This document shows positions 8,246 to 16,601 of a stretch of 64,000 bases of DNA, piece by piece. Each line of letters opens with the position of its first letter. The stretch's first letter is position 1. Origin of the DNA: Azorhizobium caulinodans ORS 571 (GTDB lineage: Bacteria; Pseudomonadota; Alphaproteobacteria; Rhizobiales; Xanthobacteraceae); NCBI RefSeq assembly GCF_000010525.1, contig NC_009937.1, positions 4,593,501-4,657,500 of the forward strand, given 5' to 3'. The notes beneath the pieces were generated by a model that was given only the letters and a program-made list of their open reading frames with translations, was not told where the DNA came from and did not search any database. A program made the translations under genes and the position numbers.

Positions 8246-8977
8246 TTACCCCTGAAGGGTGCGGGTGGGGAAGGTCACCGTGGTCTCGCTGGACGCATCC
8301 GCCTTCGGGCGGTCGTCGGAGAGCATGTTGCCGGTGACCATGTAATAGACGGTCTCGGCCACATTGGTGGCATGGTCGCCGATGCGCTCGATGTTCTTGG
8401 CACAGAACAGGAGGTGCGTGCACACCGAGATGTTGCGCGGATCTTCCATCATGTAGGTGAGGAGTTCGCGGAACAGCGAGGTGTACATGGTGTCGACGCT
8501 GGCATCCTTGCGCCACACCTCGAGCGCCTTGGCCTCGTCGCGGCCGGCATAGGCGTCCAGCACTTCCTTGAGCTGCTCGAGCACGAGGTCGGTCATGTGC
8601 TCGACGCCGCGCACCAGCTTCTGCGGGTGATACTCGCCCTCGATGGCCAGCACGCGCTTGCCGACGTTCTTGGCGAGGTCACCGATGCGCTCCAGATCGT
8701 TGGAGATGCGCAGGGTGGCCACGATGTCGCGCAGGTCGCTGGCCATGGGCTGGCGCTTGGCGATGACCAGCACCGCCTTTTCCTCGATGTCGCGCTGCAT
8801 GTGGTCGATGGCGGCGTCCATCACCACCACGCGCTGGGCGGCGGTGCCGTCCCGGCGGATCAGGGCGCCGACGGAATCGGCCACCAGACGCTCGGCCTGG
8901 CCGCCCATCTCGACGATCTTGCGGCCCAGTTCCTTCAGCTCGGCATCGAAAGAGGAAACAGTATGTTCAGGCATCAA
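8246..8977 (-). CDS. phoU: Phosphate signalling protein PhoU
   Basis: PhoU is a 243-residue all-helical cytosolic protein with two homologous three-helix bundles; each carries the metal-binding pattern, here seen in DLRDIVATLRISNDLERIGD and TYMMEDPRNISVCTHLLFCAKNIERIGDHATN. It couples the PstSCAB transporter to inhibition of PhoR when phosphate is plentiful. The gene lies between pstB (18 bp upstream) and phoB (6 bp downstream) on the same strand, so all are likely one transcript. The length is normal for the family. Confidence 0.96.
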   Translation of the reverse strand: MMPEHTVSSFDAELKELGRKIVEMGGQAERLVADSVGALIRRDGTAAQRVVVMDAAIDHMQRDIEEKAVLVIAKRQPMASDLRDIVATLRISNDLERIGDLAKNVGKRVLAIEGEYHPQKLVRGVEHMTDLVLEQLKEVLDAYAGRDEAKALEVWRKDASVDTMYTSLFRELLTYMMEDPRNISVCTHLLFCAKNIERIGDHATNVAETVYYMVTGNMLSDDRPKADASSETTVTFPTRTLQG

Positions 8978-8994
8978 AACCTCCCCGTGCCGCG

Positions 8995-9819
8995 TCAGCC
9001 GAACCGGCCAGTGATGTAGTCGCGCGTCTTGATCTCCTTCGGATTGGTGAAGATCACGTCCGAGGGGCCGACCTCCACCAGTTCGCCGAGGTAGAAGAAC
9101 GCCGTGCGGTCGGCGCAGCGCGCCGCCTGCTGCATGTTATGGGTCACGATGACGATCGTGAATTCCTGCTTCAGCTCGTCGATCAGATCCTCGATCTTCG
9201 AGGTGGAGATCGGATCGAGCGCCGAGGTGGGCTCGTCCAGCAGGATGACTTCCGGCTTCACCGCGATGGTGCGGGCGATGCACAGGCGCTGCTGCTGGCC
9301 GCCGGACATGCCGAGCGCCGAGGTGTGGAGACGGTCCTTGGTCTCTTCCCAGATCGCCGCCTTGCGCAGGCAGCTCTCGACGCGCTCGTCCATCTGCGAC
9401 TTGGACAGGCTCTCGTGCAGGCGCACGCCGAAGGCGATGTTGTCATAGATGGACATGGGGAAGGGCGTCGGCTTCTGGAACACCATGCCGATGCGGCTGC
9501 GCACCACGGTGGAGTCCAGATCCTTGCCCACCACGTTCACGCCGTCGAACATGACCTCGCCCTCGGCGCGCTGGCCGGGATAGAGGTCGTACATGCGGTT
9601 GAAGACGCGCAGCAGCGTGGACTTGCCGCAGCCGGACGGGCCGATCATGGCCGTCACGCGCTTCTCCGGGATGGTGAAGTTGATGTTCTTCAGGGCGTGG
9701 TTCTGCCCGTAGTAGAAGTTCAGCTTGTTGACCTGGATCTTCGTCGGCGCGTCCGGGGCGCCGGGCTTGGCCGACACGCTGGTGGACATGCTGAGGTTCG
9801 GATCGACGGCGGAAGTCAT
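8995..9819 (-). CDS. pstB: Phosphate ABC transporter ATPase
   Basis: The 274-residue ATPase energises high-affinity phosphate import. The Walker A motif GPSGCGKST is at residues 60-68, the signature [16 protein letters not shown] and the Walker [17 protein letters not shown] follow, and the switch histidine is in [10 protein letters not shown]. The core begins about residue 27 ([12 protein letters not shown]); the first 25 residues are a low-complexity extension and the start could be an internal ATG (residue 11). It sits between pstA (67 bp) and phoU (17 bp). Confidence 0.96.
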   Translation of the reverse strand: MTSAVDPNLSMSTSVSAKPGAPDAPTKIQVNKLNFYYGQNHALKNINFTIPEKRVTAMIGPSGCGKSTLLRVFNRMYDLYPGQRAEGEVMFDGVNVVGKDLDSTVVRSRIGMVFQKPTPFPMSIYDNIAFGVRLHESLSKSQMDERVESCLRKAAIWEETKDRLHTSALGMSGGQQQRLCIARTIAVKPEVILLDEPTSALDPISTSKIEDLIDELKQEFTIVIVTHNMQQAARCADRTAFFYLGELVEVGPSDVIFTNPKEIKTRDYITGRFG

Positions 9820-9886
9820 GGTCTAGCCTCGTTCGGATCTCGGGGCCCGGCGCAGCGGGCGGAATTGCGTAGGGAAGCCGGCCCGG

Positions 9887-10720
9887 TCAGTGCGACCGCG
9901 CCAGGACGAGCCGCGACACCACATTGAGCACCAGCACGCCCACCGTGATGAGCAGCGCGCCGGCCCAGGCCAGGGCCACCCAGTCGTCGAAGGGGCTGCC
10001 CGCATACTGATAGATGGCGATCGGCAGGCTGGCCATCGGCTTGGACAGGTCCACCGACCAGGAATTGTTGCCGAGCGAGGTGAAGAGCAGCGGCGCCGTC
10101 TCGCCGGCGGCGCGGGCGATGGCCAGCAGCACGCCCGTGACGATGCCGGCGCGGGCCGCGCGCCACGTCACCATCATGACCACCTTCCACTGCGGCGCGC
10201 CGAGCGCGAAGGCGGCTTCGCGCAGGCCCACCGGCACGAGGTTCAGCATGTCCTCGGTGGTGCGCACGATGACCGGGATCACCAGGATGGCGAGGGCGAT
10301 GGAGCCCGCCCAGCCCGAAAAGCCGCCGAAGGGCACGACGAGCAGCTGATAGATGAAGAGGCCGACCAGGATGGACGGCGCAGAGAGCAGGATGTCGTTC
10401 ACGAAGCGGGCGGCGGAGCCGATCTTCGTGCCCTTGCCGTTCTCGGCGAGGAAGGTGCCGGCGAAGATGCCGATCGGACCGCCGATGACGAGGGCGAGGC
10501 CGATCTGGATGAGCGAGCCGACGATGGCGTTCAAGAGGCCGCCGTTCTGGCCCGGCGGCATGGTGATGCGCGTGAAGACGTTGGTGCCGAGCGCCGGAAG
10601 GCCCTTGGCGAGCAGCGTGAGCAGGATCCATGCGAGCAGAAGGATGGCGAGGGCGGCGAATCCGACGGAAATCGCCTTGACGGTCGTGTCCTTGGCCCGG
10701 CGGGCGGCGAGCGAAGCCAT
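9887..10720 (-). CDS. pstA: Phosphate ABC transporter permease PstA
   Basis: The product is 277 residues with about six membrane helices, the usual size for PstA. The EAA-type cytoplasmic loop that docks PstB is visible as VGLREAAFALGAPQWKVVMMVT-type sequence around residues 165-185, and FVNDILLSAPSILVGLFIY is a typical PstA segment. It forms the inner-membrane channel with PstC. The start codon is 14 bp after the pstC stop, consistent with coupled expression. Confidence 0.95.
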   Translation of the reverse strand: MASLAARRAKDTTVKAISVGFAALAILLLAWILLTLLAKGLPALGTNVFTRITMPPGQNGGLLNAIVGSLIQIGLALVIGGPIGIFAGTFLAENGKGTKIGSAARFVNDILLSAPSILVGLFIYQLLVVPFGGFSGWAGSIALAILVIPVIVRTTEDMLNLVPVGLREAAFALGAPQWKVVMMVTWRAARAGIVTGVLLAIARAAGETAPLLFTSLGNNSWSVDLSKPMASLPIAIYQYAGSPFDDWVALAWAGALLITVGVLVLNVVSRLVLARSH

Positions 10721-10734
10721 GGTTCGGTTCTTTC

Positions 10735-11712
10735 TCAGTCGAGGCGCGAACGCACCAGCGCGCGGGACAGCGCGAGGACGATGAAGGAGATGACGAACAG
10801 GATGAAGCCCAGCTGCAGGAGCGAGGTGAGCTTCAGCGAGCCGATCGGCGCCTCGGGGAATTCGTTGGCGATGGTGGAGGCGATGGTGGCGCCCGGCGCG
10901 AAGAGCGAGGCCGAGAGGCGGGTCGCATTGCCGATGACGAAGGTCACCGCCATGGTCTCGCCCAGCGCGCGGCCGAGGCCGAGCATGATCGCACCCACCA
11001 TGGCCGTGCGGCCGTAGGGAACGGAGACGTTCTTGTAGACCTCATAGGTGGTGCAGCCGACGCCGTAGGCGGATTCCTTCAGCATGGGCGGAACCGATTC
11101 CAGCGTCTCCACGAACATGGCCGTGATGAAGGGCACGATCATCACCGCCAGGATGAGACCGGCGGTAAACATGCCCGAGCCCAGCGGCGGGCCCTGGAAG
11201 AGCGCGCCGATCACCGGGATCGGGCCCAGCCACTCGATCAGCGGGGGCTGCACATAGGCGGCCATCAGCGGCGCCACGATGAAGAAGCCCCACATGCCGT
11301 AGATGATGGAGGGCACGGCGGCGAGCAGCTGCACGGCAACGCCGATGGGGCGCTTGAGCTGCTGCGGCGCGATCTCGGTGAGGAAGAAGGCGATGCCGAA
11401 GGAGAGCGGCAGGGCGACGATGACGGCGATGATGGCGCTGAACAGCGTGCCATAGATCATCACCAGCGCACCGTATTTCTCGGTGACCGGGTTCCAGCTC
11501 GGGCTCCAGAGGAAGTCGAGGCCGAACTCGCGCAGGGCCGGCAGGCCGCCGAGGAAGAGCTGGCCGATGATCAGGCCGAGCAGCACGAGAACGAGGATGC
11601 CGCAGGCCCACAGGGCGCCCACGAACAGCGGATCGGACAGTCCGCCGATGCGCTTGGCCTGATGAATGGGAATTCGGCCCATGTCATCCCTGGTATCGAT
11701 CGTCGCGTCCAT
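10735..11712 (-). CDS. pstC: Phosphate ABC transporter permease PstC
   Basis: The 325-residue inner-membrane protein is PstC. Typical blocks are LWSPSWNPVTEKYGALVMIYGTL (periplasmic loop after helix 1), the PLSFGIAFFLTEIAP helix and the docking loop around LKESAYGVGCTTYEVYK. It pairs with PstA. Between pstS and pstC lie 205 bp with a large hairpin and a T-tailed terminator, so pstCAB is probably expressed by read-through at a lower level than pstS. Confidence 0.95.
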   Translation of the reverse strand: MDATIDTRDDMGRIPIHQAKRIGGLSDPLFVGALWACGILVLVLLGLIIGQLFLGGLPALREFGLDFLWSPSWNPVTEKYGALVMIYGTLFSAIIAVIVALPLSFGIAFFLTEIAPQQLKRPIGVAVQLLAAVPSIIYGMWGFFIVAPLMAAYVQPPLIEWLGPIPVIGALFQGPPLGSGMFTAGLILAVMIVPFITAMFVETLESVPPMLKESAYGVGCTTYEVYKNVSVPYGRTAMVGAIMLGLGRALGETMAVTFVIGNATRLSASLFAPGATIASTIANEFPEAPIGSLKLTSLLQLGFILFVISFIVLALSRALVRSRLD

Positions 11713-11842
11713 TCCCAGCCCTTCCTGCGTCCCCCGGCTGCGTCCAGTGCCGGTGTGGGTCTTTCATCCACGTCGCCAGGAGCCCCCTGCTCCGGCGTCC
11801 GTGCGGGCGGCAGCGCCATGGCATCCTGCACGCATTGCATTC

Positions 11843-11864
11843 AAAAAGCCGGGACAAGCCCGGC
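11843..11864 (-). terminator. Intrinsic terminator/attenuator between pstS and pstC
   Basis: On the minus strand a 7-bp GC stem (GCCGGG-C / G-TCCCGGC type, 11848-11864) is followed directly by TTTTTG (11843-11847). It lies after pstS and before pstC in the transcript. This fits partial termination giving more PstS than PstCAB. Confidence 0.65.
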
Positions 11865-11880
11865 ACCCTCCGCGGAGGGA

Positions 11881-11910
11881 CCGGCCCGCACCGGCGAAGG
11901 TGCGGGCCGG
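11881..11910 (-). repeat. Large hairpin in the pstS 3' region
   Basis: A perfect 12-bp inverted repeat (11881-11892 / 11899-11910, 6-base loop) starts 8 bases after the pstS stop on the minus strand. It has no T-tract of its own. It may protect the 3' end of a processed pstS transcript or form part of the terminator that follows at 11843-11864. Confidence 0.65.
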
Positions 11911-11917
11911 AGGATCA

Positions 11918-12961
11918 TCAGAACACCGGCTTGCCGTCCGGAGCCTTCACTTCAGCCTTCCAGGCTTCCTCGACGCGCTTCACGACCGCCTCGGGGAGCG
12001 GGATGTAGTGAAGCTTCTCGGCGATCTCGCCACCTTCCTTGGTGTAGGCCCACTGGAAGAACTTCATCACTTCCTTGGAAGCGTCCACGTTGGTGGGGTT
12101 CTTCGGCAGCAGGATGTAGGTGGCGGACACGATCGGCCACGCATTGGCGCCGGGCGTGTTCAGCATGGAGGCGGCGAAGTCCTTCGAGCCGGCCCAGTCG
12201 GCGGCAGCGGCGGCTTCCATGAAGGCCGGGACCGTCGGGGCGACGAACTTGCCGGCCTTGTTCTGGAGCTGGGTCACGACCAGCTTGTTGGCGGCGGCGT
12301 ACACGAACTCGACGTAGCCGATGGCGCCCTTGGTGTTCTTCACGGTGCCGGCAACGCCTTCGTTGCCCTTGGCGCCCGCGCCCGTCGGCCACTGCACGGA
12401 GGTGGCGGCGCCGACCTTGGCCTTCCAGTCCGCGCTGACTTCAGCGAGGTAGGAGGTGAAGACGTAGGAGGTGCCCGAGGCGTCCGAACGATACACCGGG
12501 ACGATCGCCTGGTCGGGGAGCTTCACGCCGGCGTTGAGGTCGGCGATCGCCTTGTCGTTCCACTTGGTGATCTTGCCGAGGTAGATGTCGGCGAGGACCG
12601 GGCCGGTCAGCTTGAGCTGCTCGGTCTGGATGCCGTCGAGGTTCACGGTGGCGACGATGGAGCCGATCACGGCCGGGAACTGCAGCAGGTTGTTGGAGGC
12701 CAGCTTCGGACCCTCAACAGGGGCGTCGGAGGCGCCGAAGTCCACGGTGCGGTTGATGATCTGGTTCTGACCGCCGCCGGAGCCGATGGACTGGTAGTTC
12801 AGGCCGTTGCCGGTCTTCTCTTTATACTTCGCACCCCAGGACTGATAGACCGGGGCCGGGAAGGACGCGCCAGCGCCGTTGAAATCGAGGGCAGACGCGT
12901 TACCGGCGACGAGGGTGCCGGCCACAGCGAGGGCTGCGCCGAGAATATGGGTGAGCTTCAC
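11918..12961 (-). CDS. pstS: Phosphate-binding periplasmic protein PstS
   Basis: The 347-residue precursor starts at a GTG (12959-12961) with GGAGAG upstream; a longer frame to 13033 would run into the Pho box side and was not used. The signal peptide is residues ~1-24 (ILGAALAVAGTLVAGNASA). The mature protein shows the phosphate-site motifs GAGASFPAPVYQ, SIGSGGGQNQ, DFGASDAP and YRSDASGTSYVFTSYL. PstS captures phosphate in the periplasm for PstCAB. A three-repeat Pho box lies about 100 bp upstream, predicting strong PhoB control. Confidence 0.96.
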   Translation of the reverse strand: MKLTHILGAALAVAGTLVAGNASALDFNGAGASFPAPVYQSWGAKYKEKTGNGLNYQSIGSGGGQNQIINRTVDFGASDAPVEGPKLASNNLLQFPAVIGSIVATVNLDGIQTEQLKLTGPVLADIYLGKITKWNDKAIADLNAGVKLPDQAIVPVYRSDASGTSYVFTSYLAEVSADWKAKVGAATSVQWPTGAGAKGNEGVAGTVKNTKGAIGYVEFVYAAANKLVVTQLQNKAGKFVAPTVPAFMEAAAAADWAGSKDFAASMLNTPGANAWPIVSATYILLPKNPTNVDASKEVMKFFQWAYTKEGGEIAEKLHYIPLPEAVVKRVEEAWKAEVKAPDGKPVF

Positions 12962-13059
12962 GGGGTTCTCTCCATTGCCAATCAGGTGCTGCCACGGGAC
13001 GTTCCCGTCCTGACGCAACTTTGGACCGCCCACACATAGCGGTCTGGCCCGAACCTTCT

Positions 13060-13088
13060 ATGACTGGTTCGTGACACCTGAATGACGG
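13060..13088 (-). promoter_or_regulatory. Pho box (three 7-bp repeats) upstream of pstS
   Basis: Read on the minus strand, three direct repeats related to CTGTCAT occur at exact 11-bp spacing: CCGTCAT (13082-13088), GTGTCAC (13071-13077) and CAGTCAT (13060-13066), separated by 4-bp spacers. This is the architecture bound by PhoB dimers. It lies between the phoR stop and pstS, so pstS has its own PhoB-dependent promoter although phoR is encoded upstream on the same strand. Confidence 0.8.
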
Positions 13089-13089
13089 A

Positions 13090-14451
13090 TCAAGCCGCTG
13101 TATTTACTGAGTTTTTCGCAGCGTCATCGGAGAGGTCGAGGCGCACGGTAAAAGTTGCCCCCTTTCCGGGGGTGCTCTCCACCATCAGCCGGCCCCGATG
13201 GCGGGCGACGATATGCTTGACGATGGCGAGGCCGAGACCCGTCCCGCCCTGGTCGCGGCTCGCCGCAACGTCCACCCGATAGAAGCGCTCGGTCAGGCGG
13301 GGCAGATGCTCCGGCGCGATGCCCGGCCCATAGTCCCGCACGCTCACCGCAGCCACGTCACCCTGCGTCCCCGGCTCGCGGGCGATGCGCACATCCACGT
13401 TCTGGCCGGTGCCGCCGTATTTCAGGGCGTTCTCCACCAGATTCTCGAACAGGCGGATGAGTTCATCCCGATCGCCGCGCACCGGCATGGCGCTCCCGTC
13501 CGTCTCCAGCGTGATGGTGATGGCGCGGTCCTGCGCCAGCGGGCCGAGCGTGTCGCGCACATGGGAGAGGATGCCGCACAGGTCCACCACCGTGTCCGGC
13601 CGCACGTGCACGTTGAGTTCGATGCGCGAAAGCGAGAGCAGATCGTCGATGAGGCGCGACATGCGGCGGGCCTGCGCGCCCATGATGCCAAGGAAGCGCT
13701 CGCGCGCAGCGGCGTCGTTCTTGGCGGGACCCAGCAGCGTCTCGATGAAGCCGGAGAGGGAGGCGAGCGGGGTGCGCAGTTCGTGGCTGGCATTGGCCAC
13801 GAAGTCGGCCCGCATCTGCTCGCTGCGCCGCTGGGCGGTGAGGTCCCGGAACGTCAGCAGCACGCCGTCCGGCTTCGACGGTGCCGGCGCCGCTCCCTTC
13901 GAGCCCGAAGCGTCGGGGCGCGGCTTCAGCTGGACGGGCACCACGTGGGCCTCGAGCCAGCGGTCGAGTGGGATGCGCTCGGCAAACTCGACGCGTCGGG
14001 GGATGCCGTCCTCGGCCGCCATGCGCACCGCTTCCAGCACCTCGGGCACGCGCACGAGGAAGGAGAGCGGATCGCCCACCTTGGCCGGGCCGATGGCAAG
14101 CGCCACGCGGGAATTGGCGGTGCGGATCTCGCCGGTGGGCGTGAGCAGCAATGCCGGTTCCGGCAGAGCGGCGATCAGCGCATGCACCGCCGGCTCACCC
14201 TCCACGTGGTCCTCCTGGGGCCGCACCTTCTCGGCGAGACGCTGGAGCACCGGCGGCTCTCCGGTGAGGATGGCGCAGGCAAAAAAGCCGATGACCGCCA
14301 CCACCAGCAAAGGCAGCCCGACGCCGGGCGCCATCTCGCCGCTCAGCATGGCCACCAGCACGATGGCAGCGATCAGGCCGATCCACAGGCGCGGCTGCCG
14401 CCAGAACGGCGGCGCGGACGCGGCGTCGCGCGCCTCGGCAGGCTCGTTCAT
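13090..14451 (-). CDS. phoR: Phosphate regulon sensor histidine kinase PhoR
   Basis: The 453-residue kinase has two N-terminal membrane helices (residues ~22-62) with almost no periplasmic loop, a PAS-like cytoplasmic domain (~90-205), the phospho-acceptor H223 in FVANASHELRTPLASL and an HATPase domain with the N box LVENALKYG, DYGPGIAPEHL and GGTGLGLAIVKH. PhoR phosphorylates PhoB when PstSCAB/PhoU signals low phosphate. Position as the first gene of the cluster, ahead of pstS and separated from phoB by the entire transporter, is as in several alphaproteobacteria. Confidence 0.95.
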   Translation of the reverse strand: MNEPAEARDAASAPPFWRQPRLWIGLIAAIVLVAMLSGEMAPGVGLPLLVVAVIGFFACAILTGEPPVLQRLAEKVRPQEDHVEGEPAVHALIAALPEPALLLTPTGEIRTANSRVALAIGPAKVGDPLSFLVRVPEVLEAVRMAAEDGIPRRVEFAERIPLDRWLEAHVVPVQLKPRPDASGSKGAAPAPSKPDGVLLTFRDLTAQRRSEQMRADFVANASHELRTPLASLSGFIETLLGPAKNDAAARERFLGIMGAQARRMSRLIDDLLSLSRIELNVHVRPDTVVDLCGILSHVRDTLGPLAQDRAITITLETDGSAMPVRGDRDELIRLFENLVENALKYGGTGQNVDVRIAREPGTQGDVAAVSVRDYGPGIAPEHLPRLTERFYRVDVAASRDQGGTGLGLAIVKHIVARHRGRLMVESTPGKGATFTVRLDLSDDAAKNSVNTAA

Positions 14452-14727
14452 GGCAGCGCTCTCCCGCCGGTTACAGGACCGGCGCGCCTCACATTGCGGC
14501 CCGACATGGGCGTGACCTCTGGCAACGGAAGGCGCGGCGAGCCGGCCTTCTTCGATTCGTTAATCGGGTGATGGTGAATTCGGGCTGCGAAAGCAATACG
14601 ACAAAGCGGCGGTCCCTATTTTCGCCGCAGGGTGTGATTCAAAGTTCCTTCAAGGGAACCTGTTCTCCTATAGAACTCTTTCCATGCAGGCTGCGCTGTG
14701 GCGGCGTGTATCTGACGGGACGAAACC

Positions 14728-15351
14728 ATGTCCATTCGTACGGGTCTTCTGGCGGTGACGACCCTGGCCGCGGGCCTCGGCGCCGCCGCTGCCGATCCCC
14801 TGCCCTACCCTTCCGCGGACTTCGCCCTGAAGGCGGTCCTGCGCGACGGGGGCTCTCTCGACCTCGCCTATGCGGACGGGCGCATGCGCCTGGAACTGCT
14901 GCCGAAATCCTCGCCCACCCTGATCGTCGGCATCGCCGACCTGAAGTCCGGCAAGGTGGCACTGATGGTGCCGTCCATGCCCAAGATGGCGATGCAGACG
15001 GACCTGCCGCCCAGCTTCAGCTTCGCCGCCCTCACCGGCTCGGGCACCAAGACCGGCACCGACACGGTGGCGGGCGAAGCCTGCGACCTCTGGAAGATCG
15101 ATCCGGTGCCGAGCCAGACCACCGCCGGCCCCACCACCGCCTGCATCACGGCCGACGGCATCGCCCTGCGCACCCATGTGGAAATCCAGGGCAAGCCGCA
15201 GTTGGTCTATGAAGCGACCGCGCTGACGCGCGGCCCTCAGGACCCGCGCCAGTTCATGGTGCCCCATGGCGTGCAGACGGTGAAGCTGCCGAAATCGGCG
15301 GTGGCGGCGGTGCCGGGGCTCAACCTTCTGGCTGCCCCCTCCGCGCCCTAG
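14728..15351 (+). CDS. Putative periplasmic protein of unknown function
   Basis: The 207-residue product begins with a signal peptide (MSIRTGLLAVTTLAAGLGAAAA, cleavage near residue 22). The mature part is beta-rich in appearance: YADGRMRLELLP, IADLKSGKVALMVPSMPKMAMQ, then GEACDLWKI and TACITADGIALRTHVEIQGK. A Cys pair (in EACDLW and TACITAD) may form a disulfide. The layout (surface loops, G-x-x-CDLW, then a CITADGIAL strand) resembles DUF4412-like envelope proteins, but I am not certain. The gene stands alone: phoR is divergent to the left and the next gene converges from the right. Confidence 0.7.
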   Translation: MSIRTGLLAVTTLAAGLGAAAADPLPYPSADFALKAVLRDGGSLDLAYADGRMRLELLPKSSPTLIVGIADLKSGKVALMVPSMPKMAMQTDLPPSFSFAALTGSGTKTGTDTVAGEACDLWKIDPVPSQTTAGPTTACITADGIALRTHVEIQGKPQLVYEATALTRGPQDPRQFMVPHGVQTVKLPKSAVAAVPGLNLLAAPSAP

Positions 15352-15399
15352 GCCCCTGCGGCCGGCATCGCCGCCGCAGGTCCGTTCTCACCGCAAGCC

Positions 15400-16452
15400 T
15401 CACTCGGCGGCGGTGACGTGCTTCTTCTCGGGAACGACCGTGTCCTTCGCGGTGGCCGCCTCGGCCGCGGCTTCCGCCGCTCCGCGGGCCCGCAGCCGCC
15501 CGAGGTAGAGCTCCCGCCCACCCAGCAGGGACAGGGCGAAGGCGAAGGGCACGATGTAATAGAACAGCCGGAACACCAGCAGCGCGCCGACCATCTCGCC
15601 GGTGTCGAACTGCGGCAGCGCCACCAGCAGCGCCGCGTCGAACACGCCGAGGCCGCCGGGCGCATGGCTGGCGAAGCCCAGCAGCGTCGCGGTGACGAAG
15701 ATGACCGCCAGCGAGATGGGATCGATATAGGGGCTCGCCGGCATCAGCATGTACATGGCGGCGGCGCACAGGCTGAGGTCCAGGATGCCGATGCCGATCT
15801 GCAGCAGCGTCGTCTTGCCCGCCGGCAGCGTGATGAACCAGTTGGAGCGGCCGATCTTGCGCGGCGCCGCGCTGACCCACCACACATAGCCCACCAGCAC
15901 GGCGAGCGCGCCGATGCCGATCAGCCGGTTCACCAGCGGCGGAAGCTGATCCACGGCGGTCGCCGCGTCGGGATGGATGACGATGCCGAGGCCCAGCACC
16001 GCAATGTTGCCGAGCCAGAAGGTCAGGCCCGCGACGAAGCAGATCTTCGCCACGTCCACCGCTGAGAGGCCCCAGGCGGAATAGATGCGGTAGCGCACGG
16101 AGCCGCCGGTGAAGACCGTGAAGCCCACGTTGTGGCCGACCGAATAGGAGCAGAAGCCGGAGAGCGCGGCGACGCGATAGGGCACGTGCGGTTTCTCGAT
16201 GGTCCGGAGCGCGAACCAGTCATAGAAGGTCAGCGTCAGATAGGCGCAGGCCACGAGAATGAAGGCCGCGGCCACGTGCAGCGGGTTCTTCGCCTTCAGC
16301 GCGGCGACCACGTCGGCCACGTTGAGGTTGTGCAGCATCTTGTACAGGACGGTGATGGCAAAGCCGATCACCACGAGGCTCAGGATAAATCCCAAGCCAT
16401 GCAGGCCCACGCGGTCCCGCAGGAAACGCCAAACCGTCTTAGGAAAGCTCAT
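15400..16452 (-). CDS. LPTM-family integral membrane protein (UPF0104, MprF flippase-like)
   Basis: From the ATG ending at 16452 the product is 350 residues with about eight membrane helices. Family marks are GHNVGFTVFTGGSVRYRIYSAWGLS (residues ~105-130), which matches the conserved GG-x-RYR motif of lysylphosphatidylglycerol synthetase transmembrane-region proteins, and GFASHAPGGLGVFDAALL in a later helix. The C-terminal soluble synthetase domain of MprF is absent, so only a transport/flippase-like role for lipids or related molecules can be suggested. The open frame extends upstream to 16551 but that part lacks family similarity. The next gene upstream is kup, 149 bp away. Confidence 0.85.
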   Translation of the reverse strand: MSFPKTVWRFLRDRVGLHGLGFILSLVVIGFAITVLYKMLHNLNVADVVAALKAKNPLHVAAAFILVACAYLTLTFYDWFALRTIEKPHVPYRVAALSGFCSYSVGHNVGFTVFTGGSVRYRIYSAWGLSAVDVAKICFVAGLTFWLGNIAVLGLGIVIHPDAATAVDQLPPLVNRLIGIGALAVLVGYVWWVSAAPRKIGRSNWFITLPAGKTTLLQIGIGILDLSLCAAAMYMLMPASPYIDPISLAVIFVTATLLGFASHAPGGLGVFDAALLVALPQFDTGEMVGALLVFRLFYYIVPFAFALSLLGGRELYLGRLRARGAAEAAAEAATAKDTVVPEKKHVTAAE

Positions 16453-16601
16453 CACGCACCGTGTCCCCGCAGACGGCCCGCCCGCCCCATTGTCCACCGG
16501 CGAACCGCCCGGATCGGATGGGATGACGCTACGTCGCCACCATCCTTGCATTGAAGCCCTACAGCCTCAAGACGGCGCGCCCAAGGCACGCGGCCCGATT
16601 T

